Of a DNA stretch of 64,000 bases, positions 1 to 9,952 are shown in pieces. Position numbers and translations under genes: made by a program. Within the stretch, counting starts at the first letter, position 1. Each line of letters opens with the position of its first letter. The stretch lies in assembly GCA_013361525.1 (NCBI GenBank), contig JABFXY010000019.1:1-64000 (forward strand), written 5' to 3'. The notes under the pieces were generated by a model. That model did not search any database, was not told where the DNA came from, and was given only the letters and a program-made list of their open reading frames with translations. This DNA comes from Polyangiaceae bacterium. Lineage in GTDB: Bacteria; Myxococcota_A; Polyangia; Polyangiales; Polyangiaceae.

Positions 1-1
1 G

Positions 2-226
2 GGCGGCAGCTCCGCCGACGACGGCGACGGCGGCGTCTGGGGTCTCGCGACCGGCGGCGGTGGTTGCGCTTGCGAGGTCGGCCGCGAGCCGTCTCGCTCG
101 CCGCTCGGCTTCGTGGCGCTCGGCATCGCGATCGGCGCGCTCAGGTGGAGGAGGAAGAAGAAGCGGTCACCAGAGAGCGCGACCGCTTCGAGCGAAGGTC
201 GTGACGGCGCGGAGGTGTCGCAATGA
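2..226 (+). CDS. C-terminal end of a MYXO-CTERM surface protein (partial, 5' end outside window)
   Basis: Only the last 74 codons are in the window. They read as a Gly/Asp-rich linker, then the short motif GCACEVG, a hydrophobic stretch (LGFVALGIAIGAL) and a basic cluster (RWRRKKKR). This is the layout of the MYXO-CTERM sorting tail, thought to direct surface anchoring in myxobacteria. About 25 residues follow the basic cluster, longer than most such tails, which usually end at the Arg-rich block. The TGA at 224-226 overlaps the ATG of the next gene, so the two are probably co-transcribed. The function of the missing body cannot be read. Confidence 0.75.
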   Translation, partial: GGSSADDGDGGVWGLATGGGGCACEVGREPSRSPLGFVALGIAIGALRWRRKKKRSPESATASSEGRDGAEVSQ

Positions 227-3030
227 GCGCCTTTACGACCACGACCTCGAAGCTCGGCATCCTCGCGGGATTGGCGGTCGCGTCGGCGGTCGCCACCGCC
301 GGCGTGGGCTGCGACACGCAGGCCTTCTGCTTCAACGACTGCGGCGAGGGCGCGAGCACCGCCACGCTGATGGGCGGAAGCGGCGGCGAAGCCGGCAGCA
401 CCGGCGAATTCCAGGGCGGCAGCACCGGTCAGTTCACGACGGGCGGGGGCGGCGAAGGCGGCGGCGGCCCGTGCGACGAGACGAACGGCGGGATCGAGAT
501 CTGCGACGACGTCGACAACGACTGCAACGGCGTCGTCGATGACATCGAGGACATCGACTACGACGATCCAAAGTCGTGCGGAACGTGCGCGAACAACTGC
601 TACACGCTCCTTCTCAACATCGACCCGGCCACCATCACCTGCACCCCTTCGGACATGCCGGGTGAGGAGCCCGGCACATGCGACGGCGATTGCGCGCAGG
701 ACTACCACGACCTCGACGGTGACGGGCAATCCTGCGAGTACTACTGCGTCGCGTCCGGGGCGAACGACAGCGTCTGCGACAACAAAGACGACGACTGCGA
801 CGGCGCGATCGACGAGGACGTCAACCTCTGCGACGACGAGCAGAACTGCGGAAAGTGCGGCGGCATCTGCGTCGTCGGAAACGGCACGCCGATCTGCGTC
901 CACACTGGCGCCGATCCCAACTGCACGCAGCTCAACACGCACTGCGAGATAGGCGCCTGCAACCCGGGCTGGGTCGATCTCGACGGAAGCTACGCGACCG
1001 GCTGCGAGTACCAGTGCACGCCGACCGGCGTCGAGGTCTGCGGCGACCAGCTCGACAACGACTGCGACGGCTTGATCGACGCCGCCGACGATCTGTCCGG
1101 TGATCCGAACATCGGCGTTTCGTGCTTCGGCGATCCGGACGGCGTGTGCGGAGAGGTCGCGCACGAAGGCACCACGGCCTGCCTGAACGGCGTCGTCACC
1201 TGCATGGGCCCGGACGTCCTCTTCGAGAACGACCAGCTCGAGATGTGCAACGGCGACGACGACGACTGCGACGGCATCGCCGACGACTCACCGACCGACG
1301 CGGGAAATCCGTGCGGCACGAGCAACATCTTCCCGTGCACGTTCGGAACGCAGCAGTGCCAAAACGGATCCCTCGTCTGCGTGGGAGCAATCAACCCCGG
1401 GACGGAGACCTGCAACGGCCAAGACGACAACTGCGACGGGTCGATCGATCTGGTGAACGGCATGCCGCCCATGGATTCGATGGGCTCGTGCAACGTCCCC
1501 GTGCCGCCGCCGCCGGGCGCGACGAGCCCCTGTACGGCCGGAACGAAGGCGTGCCTCGGCGGCACGGTTCAATGTGTCGGCTCGACCGGCCCGTCGGGAC
1601 CGACGGACACGTGTGGCGTCGACGCGAACTGCGACGGCGCGCTCACGAACCAGCCGAACACCGCGAACGACCCAGCACACTGCGGCTCGTGCAGCAACAA
1701 CTGCAACGCCAACCAGCCGTCGAACCACGCGTCGTTCACCTGCGTGAACAGCACGTGCACCTTCCAGGCGTGTTTGCCGGGGTACTACGACCTCGACAAC
1801 AACGGCACCTGCGAATACCAGTGCACGTTCATCTCCGCGCAGGAAGCCTGCAACGGCGATGACGACGATTGCGACGGGCAGATCGACGAAGGCGTCGTCG
1901 CTCCGTCCCCGAAGCAAGTCTGCGGCGTGAGCCCGGCGGCGAGCCGCCCGGAGTGCACGACCAACGTCAACGTCCAATGCGTGAACGGCGACTGGGCATG
2001 CACCTTCCCGGCGGGCGTCTGCAGCCCGTCTTGCGCCATGGCTACCGAGACCTGCGACGGCCTCGACAACGACTGCGACGGTCTCTTCAACGAGAACGTC
2101 CCCGACTTCGGGCAGGCATGCGCGAGTGACGACGGCATCGCCCTGAAACACGGCGCTTGCCGCACCTTCGGCACGAGGGTCTGCAACGGAGGCGCCGCGA
2201 CGACGTGCAGCGCGATGAAGGCGGACTGCAACACGCTGCCCGGCGGCTGCACCGAGCAGTGTGACGGCGTCGACAACGACTGCGACGGCACGACCGATGA
2301 GCCCTACACGGCGAAGGGCACGAACGTCGCGAACTTCTACAAGCCGAAGGTGATCCAGATCGCGGCCAACACCTGGATCTACCAGCAGGAGGCGAGCCGT
2401 CCGAACTCCACGTCGACGGCGCCTGGAAGTGGCAACGGCTACTGGACGAGCTCACCTCCCGGCGAGACGCTCGACGAGACGCCGAGCTGCTCCGAGGGCA
2501 ACCGCATCCCGTGGTTCAACGTCACGCCGCTCGAGGCAGAGCAAACCTGCCAAGCAGCAGGCGGTCAGCTCTGCAGCACGACCTTGTGGCGCAATGCCTG
2601 CCACGTGACGCCAATCTCCGGCAACGACTGCCTGTTCGGTTACGGTCCGGACGGCACTGCATGCCGCTCGGTCGCGACGGCATCGAAGTTCTGCAACATC
2701 GGGCCTAGCTATGATTTCAACAGCGGTGTCGCTGGAGATCAGGATGGCCTGTTGCCGACGCAGTTCCTGCTAGGCAACAGCTGCTACTCACCGTGGCAAG
2801 GGCTGCAGAACAACCCCAACAACGACAGCGGTCGGCTGTTCGACATCACCGGCAACCTTCGCGAGATCACGAAAACCAACGCGACGACGTACACGCTGAT
2901 GGGCGGCGCGTTCAACACGCAGGCAGAGAACGGAGCGTCGTGCGACTTCACGTTCTACGCCGTCGACGACGAGTACAAGTTCTTCGACACGGGCTTCCGG
3001 TGCTGCTTCACCACGAACCCGACGCTCTGA
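223..3030 (+). CDS. MopE-like Cys/Asp-repeat lipoprotein with FGE-sulfatase-like C-terminus
   Basis: 935 aa. The N-terminus has a hydrophobic segment ending in VATAGVGC, a plausible lipobox, followed by Gly-rich linkers. The body carries about nine copies of a motif like CDGLDNDCDGLFNEN, the pattern of MopE-type putative metal-binding repeats common in large myxobacterial surface proteins. From about residue 690 the repeats stop. The last 240 residues (GNLREITKTN, LMGGAFNT, TGFRCC) resemble the formylglycine-generating-enzyme/C-type-lectin-like fold used in many secreted proteins for binding rather than catalysis. Likely an outer-membrane or surface metal- or ligand-binding protein. The ATG overlaps the preceding stop and a strong terminator follows. 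Ligand and role are unknown. Confidence 0.75.
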   Translation: MSAFTTTTSKLGILAGLAVASAVATAGVGCDTQAFCFNDCGEGASTATLMGGSGGEAGSTGEFQGGSTGQFTTGGGGEGGGGPCDETNGGIEICDDVDNDCNGVVDDIEDIDYDDPKSCGTCANNCYTLLLNIDPATITCTPSDMPGEEPGTCDGDCAQDYHDLDGDGQSCEYYCVASGANDSVCDNKDDDCDGAIDEDVNLCDDEQNCGKCGGICVVGNGTPICVHTGADPNCTQLNTHCEIGACNPGWVDLDGSYATGCEYQCTPTGVEVCGDQLDNDCDGLIDAADDLSGDPNIGVSCFGDPDGVCGEVAHEGTTACLNGVVTCMGPDVLFENDQLEMCNGDDDDCDGIADDSPTDAGNPCGTSNIFPCTFGTQQCQNGSLVCVGAINPGTETCNGQDDNCDGSIDLVNGMPPMDSMGSCNVPVPPPPGATSPCTAGTKACLGGTVQCVGSTGPSGPTDTCGVDANCDGALTNQPNTANDPAHCGSCSNNCNANQPSNHASFTCVNSTCTFQACLPGYYDLDNNGTCEYQCTFISAQEACNGDDDDCDGQIDEGVVAPSPKQVCGVSPAASRPECTTNVNVQCVNGDWACTFPAGVCSPSCAMATETCDGLDNDCDGLFNENVPDFGQACASDDGIALKHGACRTFGTRVCNGGAATTCSAMKADCNTLPGGCTEQCDGVDNDCDGTTDEPYTAKGTNVANFYKPKVIQIAANTWIYQQEASRPNSTSTAPGSGNGYWTSSPPGETLDETPSCSEGNRIPWFNVTPLEAEQTCQAAGGQLCSTTLWRNACHVTPISGNDCLFGYGPDGTACRSVATASKFCNIGPSYDFNSGVAGDQDGLLPTQFLLGNSCYSPWQGLQNNPNNDSGRLFDITGNLREITKTNATTYTLMGGAFNTQAENGASCDFTFYAVDDEYKFFDTGFRCCFTTNPTL

Positions 3031-3053
3031 GCTCCACGCTCACGGCATGAAGA

Positions 3054-3085
3054 AAACCGCCGGGGTCGAGAGGCCCCGGCGGTTT
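3054..3085. terminator. Bidirectional intrinsic terminator
   Basis: A perfect 12-bp stem (AAACCGCCGGGG pairing with CCCCGGCGGTTT) encloses an 8-nt loop. Because the arms begin and end in A/T tracts, it can work on both strands. It sits between the convergent MopE-like gene (stop at 3030) and the CpxP-like gene (stop at 3112), exactly where a shared terminator is expected. Confidence 0.85.
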
Positions 3086-3111
3086 CGTCTTTGTCGTCGG
3101 TGAAGGAGGCG

Positions 3112-3543
3112 TCAGCGCTGAGCCGACGCGGAGCTCGTCGTCTGTGCCTTGGCTTGGTCGTATTGGACGCGCTGCTTTTCGTCGAGCTGCTCGCGGATGC
3201 GCGTATTGCCCTTCGATCGCGCGGCGTCGAGGTCGGCGCGACAAGGAACCAGCGCGCGGTCTTTTTCCTCGTCCGTCTCCCGAATGATCGACGAGATGGC
3301 GCGCGCCTGCGTGTCCGACAGATCGAGGTAGCGGTCCATCGAATCGACGCGCTTCTCGACGCTCGGCCGTCCAAAGCTCGGCTTGTTCTCGTTCAACCAG
3401 TAGGCGCGCGCGCCCGCGACGCCCGAAACACCGCCGAGTAAGAACACGACGGCGATGAAACCTATCGGCTTCAGCCGCGACGGCGCGTCCGATTGAACGG
3501 ACTCCGGGCCGCTCGGCGCAACCGAAGAAGCCGGTTCGTCCAC
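3112..3543 (-). CDS. CpxP/Spy-like periplasmic protein of an ECF sigma locus
   Basis: 143 aa from a GTG whose G is the last base of the upstream gene's TAG, so it is translationally coupled. One transmembrane segment (about residues 28-45, IGFIAVVFLLGGVSGVAGA) is followed by a helical, charged domain (YLDLSDTQARAISSIIRETDEE, about residues 70-130). The spacing resembles LTxxQ/Spy/CpxP and zinc-resistance-associated periplasmic proteins, which sense envelope stress or metals. Position as third gene after an ECF sigma and its membrane anti-sigma partner suggests it takes part in signal perception. A reading frame upstream of the GTG exists but overlaps the anti-sigma gene. Confidence 0.6.
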   Translation of the reverse strand: MDEPASSVAPSGPESVQSDAPSRLKPIGFIAVVFLLGGVSGVAGARAYWLNENKPSFGRPSVEKRVDSMDRYLDLSDTQARAISSIIRETDEEKDRALVPCRADLDAARSKGNTRIREQLDEKQRVQYDQAKAQTTSSASAQR

Positions 3544-4052
3544 TACTCCACCTCGGCCACGTCGGCGCTCGAGACGATGTCCGCGTCGACCTCTCGCTGG
3601 GTGTACCAGGAGAGCAAGAGGCACGCGGCCGCCGCGAGCGAAGCGAACAGCAACGTGTGCGGCGCAGTCCTCATCAGGCCCTCGGGCAGGAGCGAGCGAC
3701 CGTTGTTGGCCCGTCGCGGAGCCTGTCGCACGGCGACCATGACGGCGTCGGAGAAGCCGTCTTGGACGCGGATGGCCTGGGTGCGCTCGGCGATCCCGCG
3801 CAGGACGGACGCGGCGTCTTCGTCCGAGCCGCTCGCTGCCTGGGACGCGTCGACCGAGGCGATGCGCGCCATGAGCGCGTCGGTGAAGCTCGGCTCGACC
3901 TCGATGCCCGACGTCTCCACGCCGGCACGCGTGAGCTCCGTCAGCAGCAGCCGCTCCATCGTCGCTTCGGGGAATTCGTCCGAAGGACGGATGTCCGACG
4001 TGCGGTCGGCGATCACGGACAGTCTTCGGTTTTCGTCGCGCCCTTCAGCCAC
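3543..4052 (-). CDS. Putative membrane anti-sigma factor
   Basis: 169 aa with a single transmembrane segment near residues 132-150 (TLLFASLAAAACLLLSW), a soluble N-terminal region in the cytoplasm and a very short periplasmic tail. It overlaps the end of the ECF sigma gene by 8 bases and the start of the CpxP-like gene by one. There is no zinc-binding HxxxCxxC motif, so it is not a zf-HC2 anti-sigma. The assignment rests on topology and on its place directly after the sigma gene. The N-terminal region has two similar helical segments (DEFPEATMERLL and DGFSDAVMVAV), which may be an internal duplication. Confidence 0.6.
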   Translation of the reverse strand: MAEGRDENRRLSVIADRTSDIRPSDEFPEATMERLLLTELTRAGVETSGIEVEPSFTDALMARIASVDASQAASGSDEDAASVLRGIAERTQAIRVQDGFSDAVMVAVRQAPRRANNGRSLLPEGLMRTAPHTLLFASLAAAACLLLSWYTQREVDADIVSSADVAEVE

Positions 4053-4587
4053 CTGTCGCCTCCTGCTCTGCTCCCTTTTTCCTCAGCGCGGCGCGCGCCC
4101 TCAACAGGCGCTGCTCCATCGCCCCTTCCGTCGCGCCGAGAGTCTCGGCCGCTTCTTTGACCGTCAGTCCTTCGACGTGGACCAGCACGATCGCCGCTCG
4201 ATCTTGCGGCGACAGCGCCGCGAGCATCGCATCCAGCTCGCGAAGCGCGACCCGGGCCTCGGCGGTCACGAGGCCGTCGAACCGAGCCTCCGCCTCCGCC
4301 TCGTCGGCGCGGGGTTTCCGCTTTCGGAGCTGGTCGATGCAGGTGTTGGTCACGATTCTATAGAGCCAGGTCTCCACCTTCGATCGGCCGTCGTAGCGGC
4401 CCTCGACGAGCCCGCGGTAGGCGCTGACATACGCGTCTTGGAGCGCGTCCTCGGCGTCCGAAACGTTTCCGAGGAGGCGGGCGGCCAAGCGGTACAGTTG
4501 CGTGCGCGTGTGGTCGACGACTTGGCGGAACGCTGCCGCGTCACCATCTCGAACACGTGCTGCGACAAACCGCAGGTCGACCGTCAC
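4045..4587 (-). CDS. ECF-type RNA polymerase sigma factor
   Basis: 180 aa. Region 2 is visible in QLYRLAARLLGNVSDAEDAL and QDAYVSAYRGL, with the usual acidic DAEDALQD motif. WLYRIVTNTCIDQLRKRK is region 2.4. The C-terminal half (LSPQDRAAIVLVHVEGLTV, ATEGAMEQRLLRARAALR) is the sigma region 4 helix-turn-helix. Length and layout fit the RpoE-like sigma-70 group. It heads a three-gene minus-strand unit with an anti-sigma candidate and a CpxP-like protein, so envelope or metal stress is a reasonable guess for the signal. The genes it controls cannot be told from this window. Confidence 0.92.
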   Translation of the reverse strand: MTVDLRFVAARVRDGDAAAFRQVVDHTRTQLYRLAARLLGNVSDAEDALQDAYVSAYRGLVEGRYDGRSKVETWLYRIVTNTCIDQLRKRKPRADEAEAEARFDGLVTAEARVALRELDAMLAALSPQDRAAIVLVHVEGLTVKEAAETLGATEGAMEQRLLRARAALRKKGAEQEATGG

Positions 4588-4913
4588 GCAACGCTCGCTT
4601 TGCTAGTGTGGTGCCCCACACGAGCCCGTTTGCTGCGTCTTACCACGCTGACTTCGCCGTCCCGCGCAGGAATAGGACCGAATTGGATGGATTGTCCGGC
4701 TCCCTTTGGTTCGGGTTTCAGGCATGTGACGCGCTGGGGGGGCGGAATCCTACGCCCCGGGTAACAAATCGAGTGTCCTCGCCAGGCCCGAGGGGGCCGA
4801 GCGGGCTCGAGACCGCGTGATTCGAGGTTGACCTTCACCTTGGCTGGTGGCTCGTGGGTGGAAAGTTGTGACGGCGCCGGGCTCGGGCCGGCCGCCGATG
4901 TAGGCTAGGCCCC
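4588..4913. other. Intergenic region between divergent sigma and phosphorylase genes
   Basis: 326 bases with no convincing gene; short frames here have no family features. It must hold the promoters for the minus-strand sigma operon and the plus-strand phosphorylase. A small inverted repeat (GTGTGG and CCACAC at 4606-4621, 4-nt loop) lies 19 bases upstream of the sigma ATG and could be an operator or chance. A G run occurs near 4736-4742. I could not assign -35/-10 boxes with confidence. Confidence 0.5.
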
Positions 4914-6224
<1,311 letters not shown>

Positions 6225-6233
6225 CCGGGGACC

Positions 6234-7178
6234 ATGGGATACCGCCGCATCGTCCTTCTGCTCCTCTACCTCGGGATCATCCCGGGCGTCCTGCTTTCCG
6301 CGATCGGCGTTTTCCTTCTCATCCTCGGCGAAGCGCTCAACCTGCTCGCGGGCATCCTCGTCCTCACCTTCACCGGGACGCTCGTCACGGGCGTCATCTT
6401 GGTGTGGGCCTTCGTCCGCCGCGAGCGCAACCTCTCGGAGCTCCAGGCCGACTTCGTGTCGAAAGTCAGCCACGAGCTACGAACCCCGCTCACGTCGATC
6501 CGCATGTTCACCGAGACGCTGAAGATGCGCCGCGGCGAGACGGTCACCGAAGATCGATGCATCGAAGCCCTCGATCGTGAGAGCGCTCGCTTGCAGGCGC
6601 TCATCGATCGGCTCCTCGATTGGGGCCGTATGGAGAGTGGGCGCCGCACCTTCGAGCTCGCTGCGCACGAGGTGAGCGACATCATCGCGGAGGCGATCGG
6701 CGCCTTCGAGCCGACGCGAACCGAACGCGACGTGAAGCTTCGCGTCGACGTTCCCGCGGGGCTCCCGAAGCTCGTTTGCGATCGCCCCGCCGTCGTCGAC
6801 GCGCTGGTGAACCTTCTGTCGAATGCCTACAAATATGGCGGCTCGCCGCGGGAGATCGACGTGCGGGCGCGCGCGGACGAAGGCAAGCTGCGGATCGACG
6901 TCCGCGACAACGGCGCCGGCATCGAGCGGCGCGAGCACAAGCGGATCTTCTTGAAGTTCTACCGCGTCGACGACAAGCTGACGCGCAAACAGGATGGCTC
7001 CGGTCTAGGGCTCGCGATCGTGCAATACGTCATGCGGGCACACAGCGGTAAGGTCGAAGTGTTGAGCGCACCGGGACAAGGAAGCACGTTCACCCTCGTG
7101 CTCCCCCTGAAGCGGCCCGTGACGGACGCGCTCCTTCCGGACGGCCCCCACGCGCTCAGCGCCAAAGGGGGCGCGTGA
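6234..7178 (+). CDS. Sensor histidine kinase with minimal membrane anchor
   Basis: 314 aa. Two adjacent transmembrane segments (about residues 5-32 and 37-60) are joined by only a few residues, so there is essentially no periplasmic sensor domain. The HisKA box is SHELRTPLTS with the phosphoacceptor at His80, followed by ATPase boxes N (LLSNAYKYGG), G1 (DVRDNGAGI) and G2 (DGSGLGLAIV). With no extracytoplasmic domain, the cue is probably membrane-borne or cytoplasmic (intramembrane-sensing kinase). Its TGA overlaps the GTG of the response regulator gene, its evident partner. Confidence 0.92.
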   Translation: MGYRRIVLLLLYLGIIPGVLLSAIGVFLLILGEALNLLAGILVLTFTGTLVTGVILVWAFVRRERNLSELQADFVSKVSHELRTPLTSIRMFTETLKMRRGETVTEDRCIEALDRESARLQALIDRLLDWGRMESGRRTFELAAHEVSDIIAEAIGAFEPTRTERDVKLRVDVPAGLPKLVCDRPAVVDALVNLLSNAYKYGGSPREIDVRARADEGKLRIDVRDNGAGIERREHKRIFLKFYRVDDKLTRKQDGSGLGLAIVQYVMRAHSGKVEVLSAPGQGSTFTLVLPLKRPVTDALLPDGPHALSAKGGA

Positions 7179-7918
7179 CGAGCCGAGAAGGCGGTGGCTT
7201 CTTCGGAGCTGGAGCCTCTGCGCGCAAGGCGACGGTGCTCGTCGTCGAGGATGACGCGAGCATCGCGATGGGGCTCGAGATGAACCTCTCCGCGGAGGGT
7301 TACGAGGTCGAGATCGCGGTGGACGGCGACGAAGCCCTCCGCCTCGCGCGACGTGGCGCGGATCTCATGGTCCTCGACGTCATGTTGCCCAAGATGAACG
7401 GCTTCGAGGTGGTGCGGACGCTCCGCCAAGAGGGCAACGCCGTCCCGGTCATCATGCTCAGCGCGCGCGGCGCCGAGATGGACAAGGTGATGGGCCTCGA
7501 GCTCGGCGCCGAGGACTACATCACGAAGCCGTTCGGTCTCGCGGAGCTGCTCGCCCGGGTGAAAGCGGTGCTGCGACGCGACGCGATCGCCCGGCGCAAC
7601 GACACGGTCATTCGCGCCGGCGCCCTGGAGATCGACGCGGGTGCACGCGAGGTCCGGCGCGAGGGGAAACCTGTCGAGCTCACCGCGACGGAGTTCGACG
7701 TTCTGCTGTGTCTCGCTCAGGCCGAGGGAAAGGTCCTATCGCGCGATCAGATCCAGTCGCGGGTATGGGGACCGGCCCACCACGGAACACCGAGGACGAT
7801 CGACAACTTCATCCTGCAGCTTCGCGCGAAGCTGGAGGCCGACCCGCAGAGCCCGCACCACCTCGTGACGGTGCGAGGCGTCGGCTACCGATTCCTCATT
7901 GGGAGCAAAACTTGTTGA
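7175..7918 (+). CDS. OmpR/PhoB-family response regulator
   Basis: 247 aa. The GTG start overlaps the kinase stop. A non-conserved 20-residue N-terminal extension precedes the receiver domain (VLVVEDDAS, phosphoacceptor Asp68 in LMVLDVMLP, conserved Lys118 in YITKPF). The C-terminal winged helix (about residues 148-242) includes LTATEFDVLLCLAQAEGKVL and ends in LVTVRGVGYRFL. It should bind DNA as a dimer when phosphorylated by the upstream kinase. The last 23 bases overlap the convergent lipoprotein gene. Confidence 0.93.
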   Translation: MTSREGGGFFGAGASARKATVLVVEDDASIAMGLEMNLSAEGYEVEIAVDGDEALRLARRGADLMVLDVMLPKMNGFEVVRTLRQEGNAVPVIMLSARGAEMDKVMGLELGAEDYITKPFGLAELLARVKAVLRRDAIARRNDTVIRAGALEIDAGAREVRREGKPVELTATEFDVLLCLAQAEGKVLSRDQIQSRVWGPAHHGTPRTIDNFILQLRAKLEADPQSPHHLVTVRGVGYRFLIGSKTC

Positions 7919-8321
7919 GCTCGTCGACGATCGGGTCCTCGCGGTTGAGGACCTCGTTGAGCTTCGTGCGCGCGGCAGCGACGCCGGAGACGTCGTTCTT
8001 CTCCTGTGCGTCGGCGACCTCGCGGGCGCTCTTCGCGACGTCGCGGCCCATCACCGCGTAGCGCTGGGCGAGCGCCTTCACCTCGGGCGTGGAGATGCCG
8101 AGCTCGTCGGCACGGCGCGCGAGGTTCTCCATCAGGTCGGCGAGCTTGCGTAGCTCGACCATCTTGGTCGGGTCGTTCTTCTGCTGTTGACGGCTGTTCT
8201 CGAGCTCGGTGATGCCCTCGTTCAGGAGGCCCATCAGCGCGTCGCAGTCCTTGCGCTTGGGACCACACGCGACGAGGACCGCCGCGATCATCATCGCGGC
8301 GACCGATAACCACGCGGGCAT
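7896..8321 (-). CDS. Small helical lipoprotein, unknown function
   Basis: 141 aa from the ATG at 8321, chosen because it opens a good lipoprotein signal peptide (MPAWLSVAAMMIAAVLVAC, lipobox LVAC). A longer frame reaching 8423 lacks a signal at its start. The mature part is almost entirely charged helix (residues about 25-140), rich in Glu, Lys and Ala, with a second Cys near the lipid anchor and one near the C-terminus (NKFCSQ). No family was recognised. It converges on the response regulator and overlaps its last codons. Confidence 0.6.
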   Translation of the reverse strand: MPAWLSVAAMMIAAVLVACGPKRKDCDALMGLLNEGITELENSRQQQKNDPTKMVELRKLADLMENLARRADELGISTPEVKALAQRYAVMGRDVAKSAREVADAQEKNDVSGVAAARTKLNEVLNREDPIVDELNKFCSQ

Positions 8322-8497
8322 CCGGCTCGACCCGGCGGAGCGCGACGCCCGCGGAGATGCCGGCCGAGATGCACGCGACGAGCGCGCGACGGGGCCGGTC
8401 GATGAGGGGGCTCTCGGGTCCAAGACCCGGGGACGGTACTATCGACGACGGCTGCGAGGCCTACTTTTTGGCGCGTCGGTCTGCTACCGAAGGGGGC

Positions 8498-8965
8498 ATG
8501 GACCAGGTCCTCCTGCGGGGCTACTACGGCACCATCTACGAAATTCCGTCGCCGCACGGGGCTGTTCGCGTCTCGCTCGACGGGGAGAACACCGTCGATC
8601 CGAAGGTGCTCCCCGAGGTGCTGAACCGCACGTTCGCGCTGCTCACCGCGTACAACCCTCGCAGCATGCTGCTGCCGAGGAAGGTGAACGAAGGTCGCCA
8701 CGTCATCATGCGCGACCTGTTGATCCTCGGCTGTTACCGCATCGAGCCGTGCGTCGGCACCGAGGGCGAAGGGGAAGGATCGTTTCGCGAGCCTTGTTGG
8801 CTCGTCTACGGAATGGATCGCGACGAGGCGATCGCCTTCGGCCGCGTCTTCCGACAGAACACCATCATCTTCGCGCAGAACGGCAAGCCCGAGATCATCG
8901 TGACCGACCCGACGGCGGAGGATGTCGGCCGGACGTTCTACGGCAACTGGCGCGTTCGCACGTAG
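8498..8965 (+). CDS. DUF3293 domain protein
   Basis: 155 aa from the ATG at 8498, which begins the conserved part; upstream in-frame Met codons add a low-complexity basic extension. Motifs FALLTAYNPRS, EPCWLVYGMDRDEAIAFGR and FRQNTIIFAQNGKPEII match the pattern of DUF3293, a small cytosolic family of unknown function in proteobacteria and myxobacteria. It precedes the ABC cassette by 9 bases on the same strand, so they may share a transcript, but no functional tie is evident. Confidence 0.65.
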   Translation: MDQVLLRGYYGTIYEIPSPHGAVRVSLDGENTVDPKVLPEVLNRTFALLTAYNPRSMLLPRKVNEGRHVIMRDLLILGCYRIEPCVGTEGEGEGSFREPCWLVYGMDRDEAIAFGRVFRQNTIIFAQNGKPEIIVTDPTAEDVGRTFYGNWRVRT

Positions 8966-8974
8966 CCCTCGCCC

Positions 8975-9952
8975 ATGATCGCGTGCCACAAGCTCTGCAA
9001 GGACTACGGCTCGTTTCGAGCGCTGAAGAACCTCTCCTTCGAGGTCGCGCGCGGCGAGGTCGTCGGCTTCCTCGGACCAAACGGCGCGGGGAAGAGCACG
9101 ACGCTCCGCATCTTGTCCGGCTTCCTCGGGCCGACGTCGGGTGACGCCCGTATCAACGGGCACTCGATCGTCGACGAGCCGATCGTCGCAAAATCGATGA
9201 TCGGTTACATGCCCGAAGCGGCGCCGCTCTACACGGAGATGCGCGTCGGCGAATACCTTCTTTACCGGGCTGAGCTCAAAGGTGTCGCGCGTGCTTCACG
9301 CAAAACCGCGGTCTCCCGCGTCATTGCGGACGCCGGGCTCGACGGGATGGACGGCGTGCTCATCGGGCACCTGTCGAAGGGCTACCGCCAGCGCGTGGGT
9401 CTCGCCGATGCGCTCGTCGCGTCCCCTCCCCTGCTCATCCTCGACGAGCCGACCGCCGGACTCGACCCGAACCAGATCCGCGAGGTGCGCGCGCTCATCT
9501 CCCGGTTGAAGGAAAAGCACACGATCCTGGTCTCGACGCACATCCTGTCCGAGGTCGAAGCCATGTGTGACAAGGGCGTGCTCATCGCGCGTGGCGAGCT
9601 CATCGCGCAAGGGACGCTCGCCGAGCTGCGCGCGCTCCGCCGCCCGCGCGCGGTTCGCATCCGGATTCGCGGCGACGCGTCCGCCGCGAAGAAGGCGCTC
9701 GTAGACATTCAGGGAGCCGGCGAGACGACCATCGAAGACAGCGCCGATCGCTCCCGGCTCAGCGTTTCGTTCAGCGATCCCGACGACGCCGACGCGACGA
9801 CGGCGCGCATCGTCGCTGCGCTTTCGCGCGTCCAGATCGGTGTCGTGGAGGTCGTGCCGAGCTCCTCACTCGAGCAAGTCTTCGCGGATCTCACGGCCCG
9901 AGCGCCCACCGCAACGGCCGGTGACGCGAAAAAACGAAAGGGACAACGATGA
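8975..9952 (+). CDS. ABC transporter ATPase, GldA-like
   Basis: 325 aa. Walker A is FLGPNGAGKSTT, the Q-loop region YMPEAAPLYTEM, the signature LSKGYRQRVGLA, Walker B LLILDEPTAGLD and the switch His in LVSTHILSE. The C-terminal 100 residues are the extra domain seen in export-type ATPases of the CcmA/GldA group. It is first of four tightly coupled genes (4-bp ATGA overlap with the permease). In Bacteroidetes, GldA works with GldF and GldG; the same gene order here supports a GldAFG-like complex, but the substrate in myxobacteria is not known. Confidence 0.9.
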   Translation: MIACHKLCKDYGSFRALKNLSFEVARGEVVGFLGPNGAGKSTTLRILSGFLGPTSGDARINGHSIVDEPIVAKSMIGYMPEAAPLYTEMRVGEYLLYRAELKGVARASRKTAVSRVIADAGLDGMDGVLIGHLSKGYRQRVGLADALVASPPLLILDEPTAGLDPNQIREVRALISRLKEKHTILVSTHILSEVEAMCDKGVLIARGELIAQGTLAELRALRRPRAVRIRIRGDASAAKKALVDIQGAGETTIEDSADRSRLSVSFSDPDDADATTARIVAALSRVQIGVVEVVPSSSLEQVFADLTARAPTATAGDAKKRKGQR

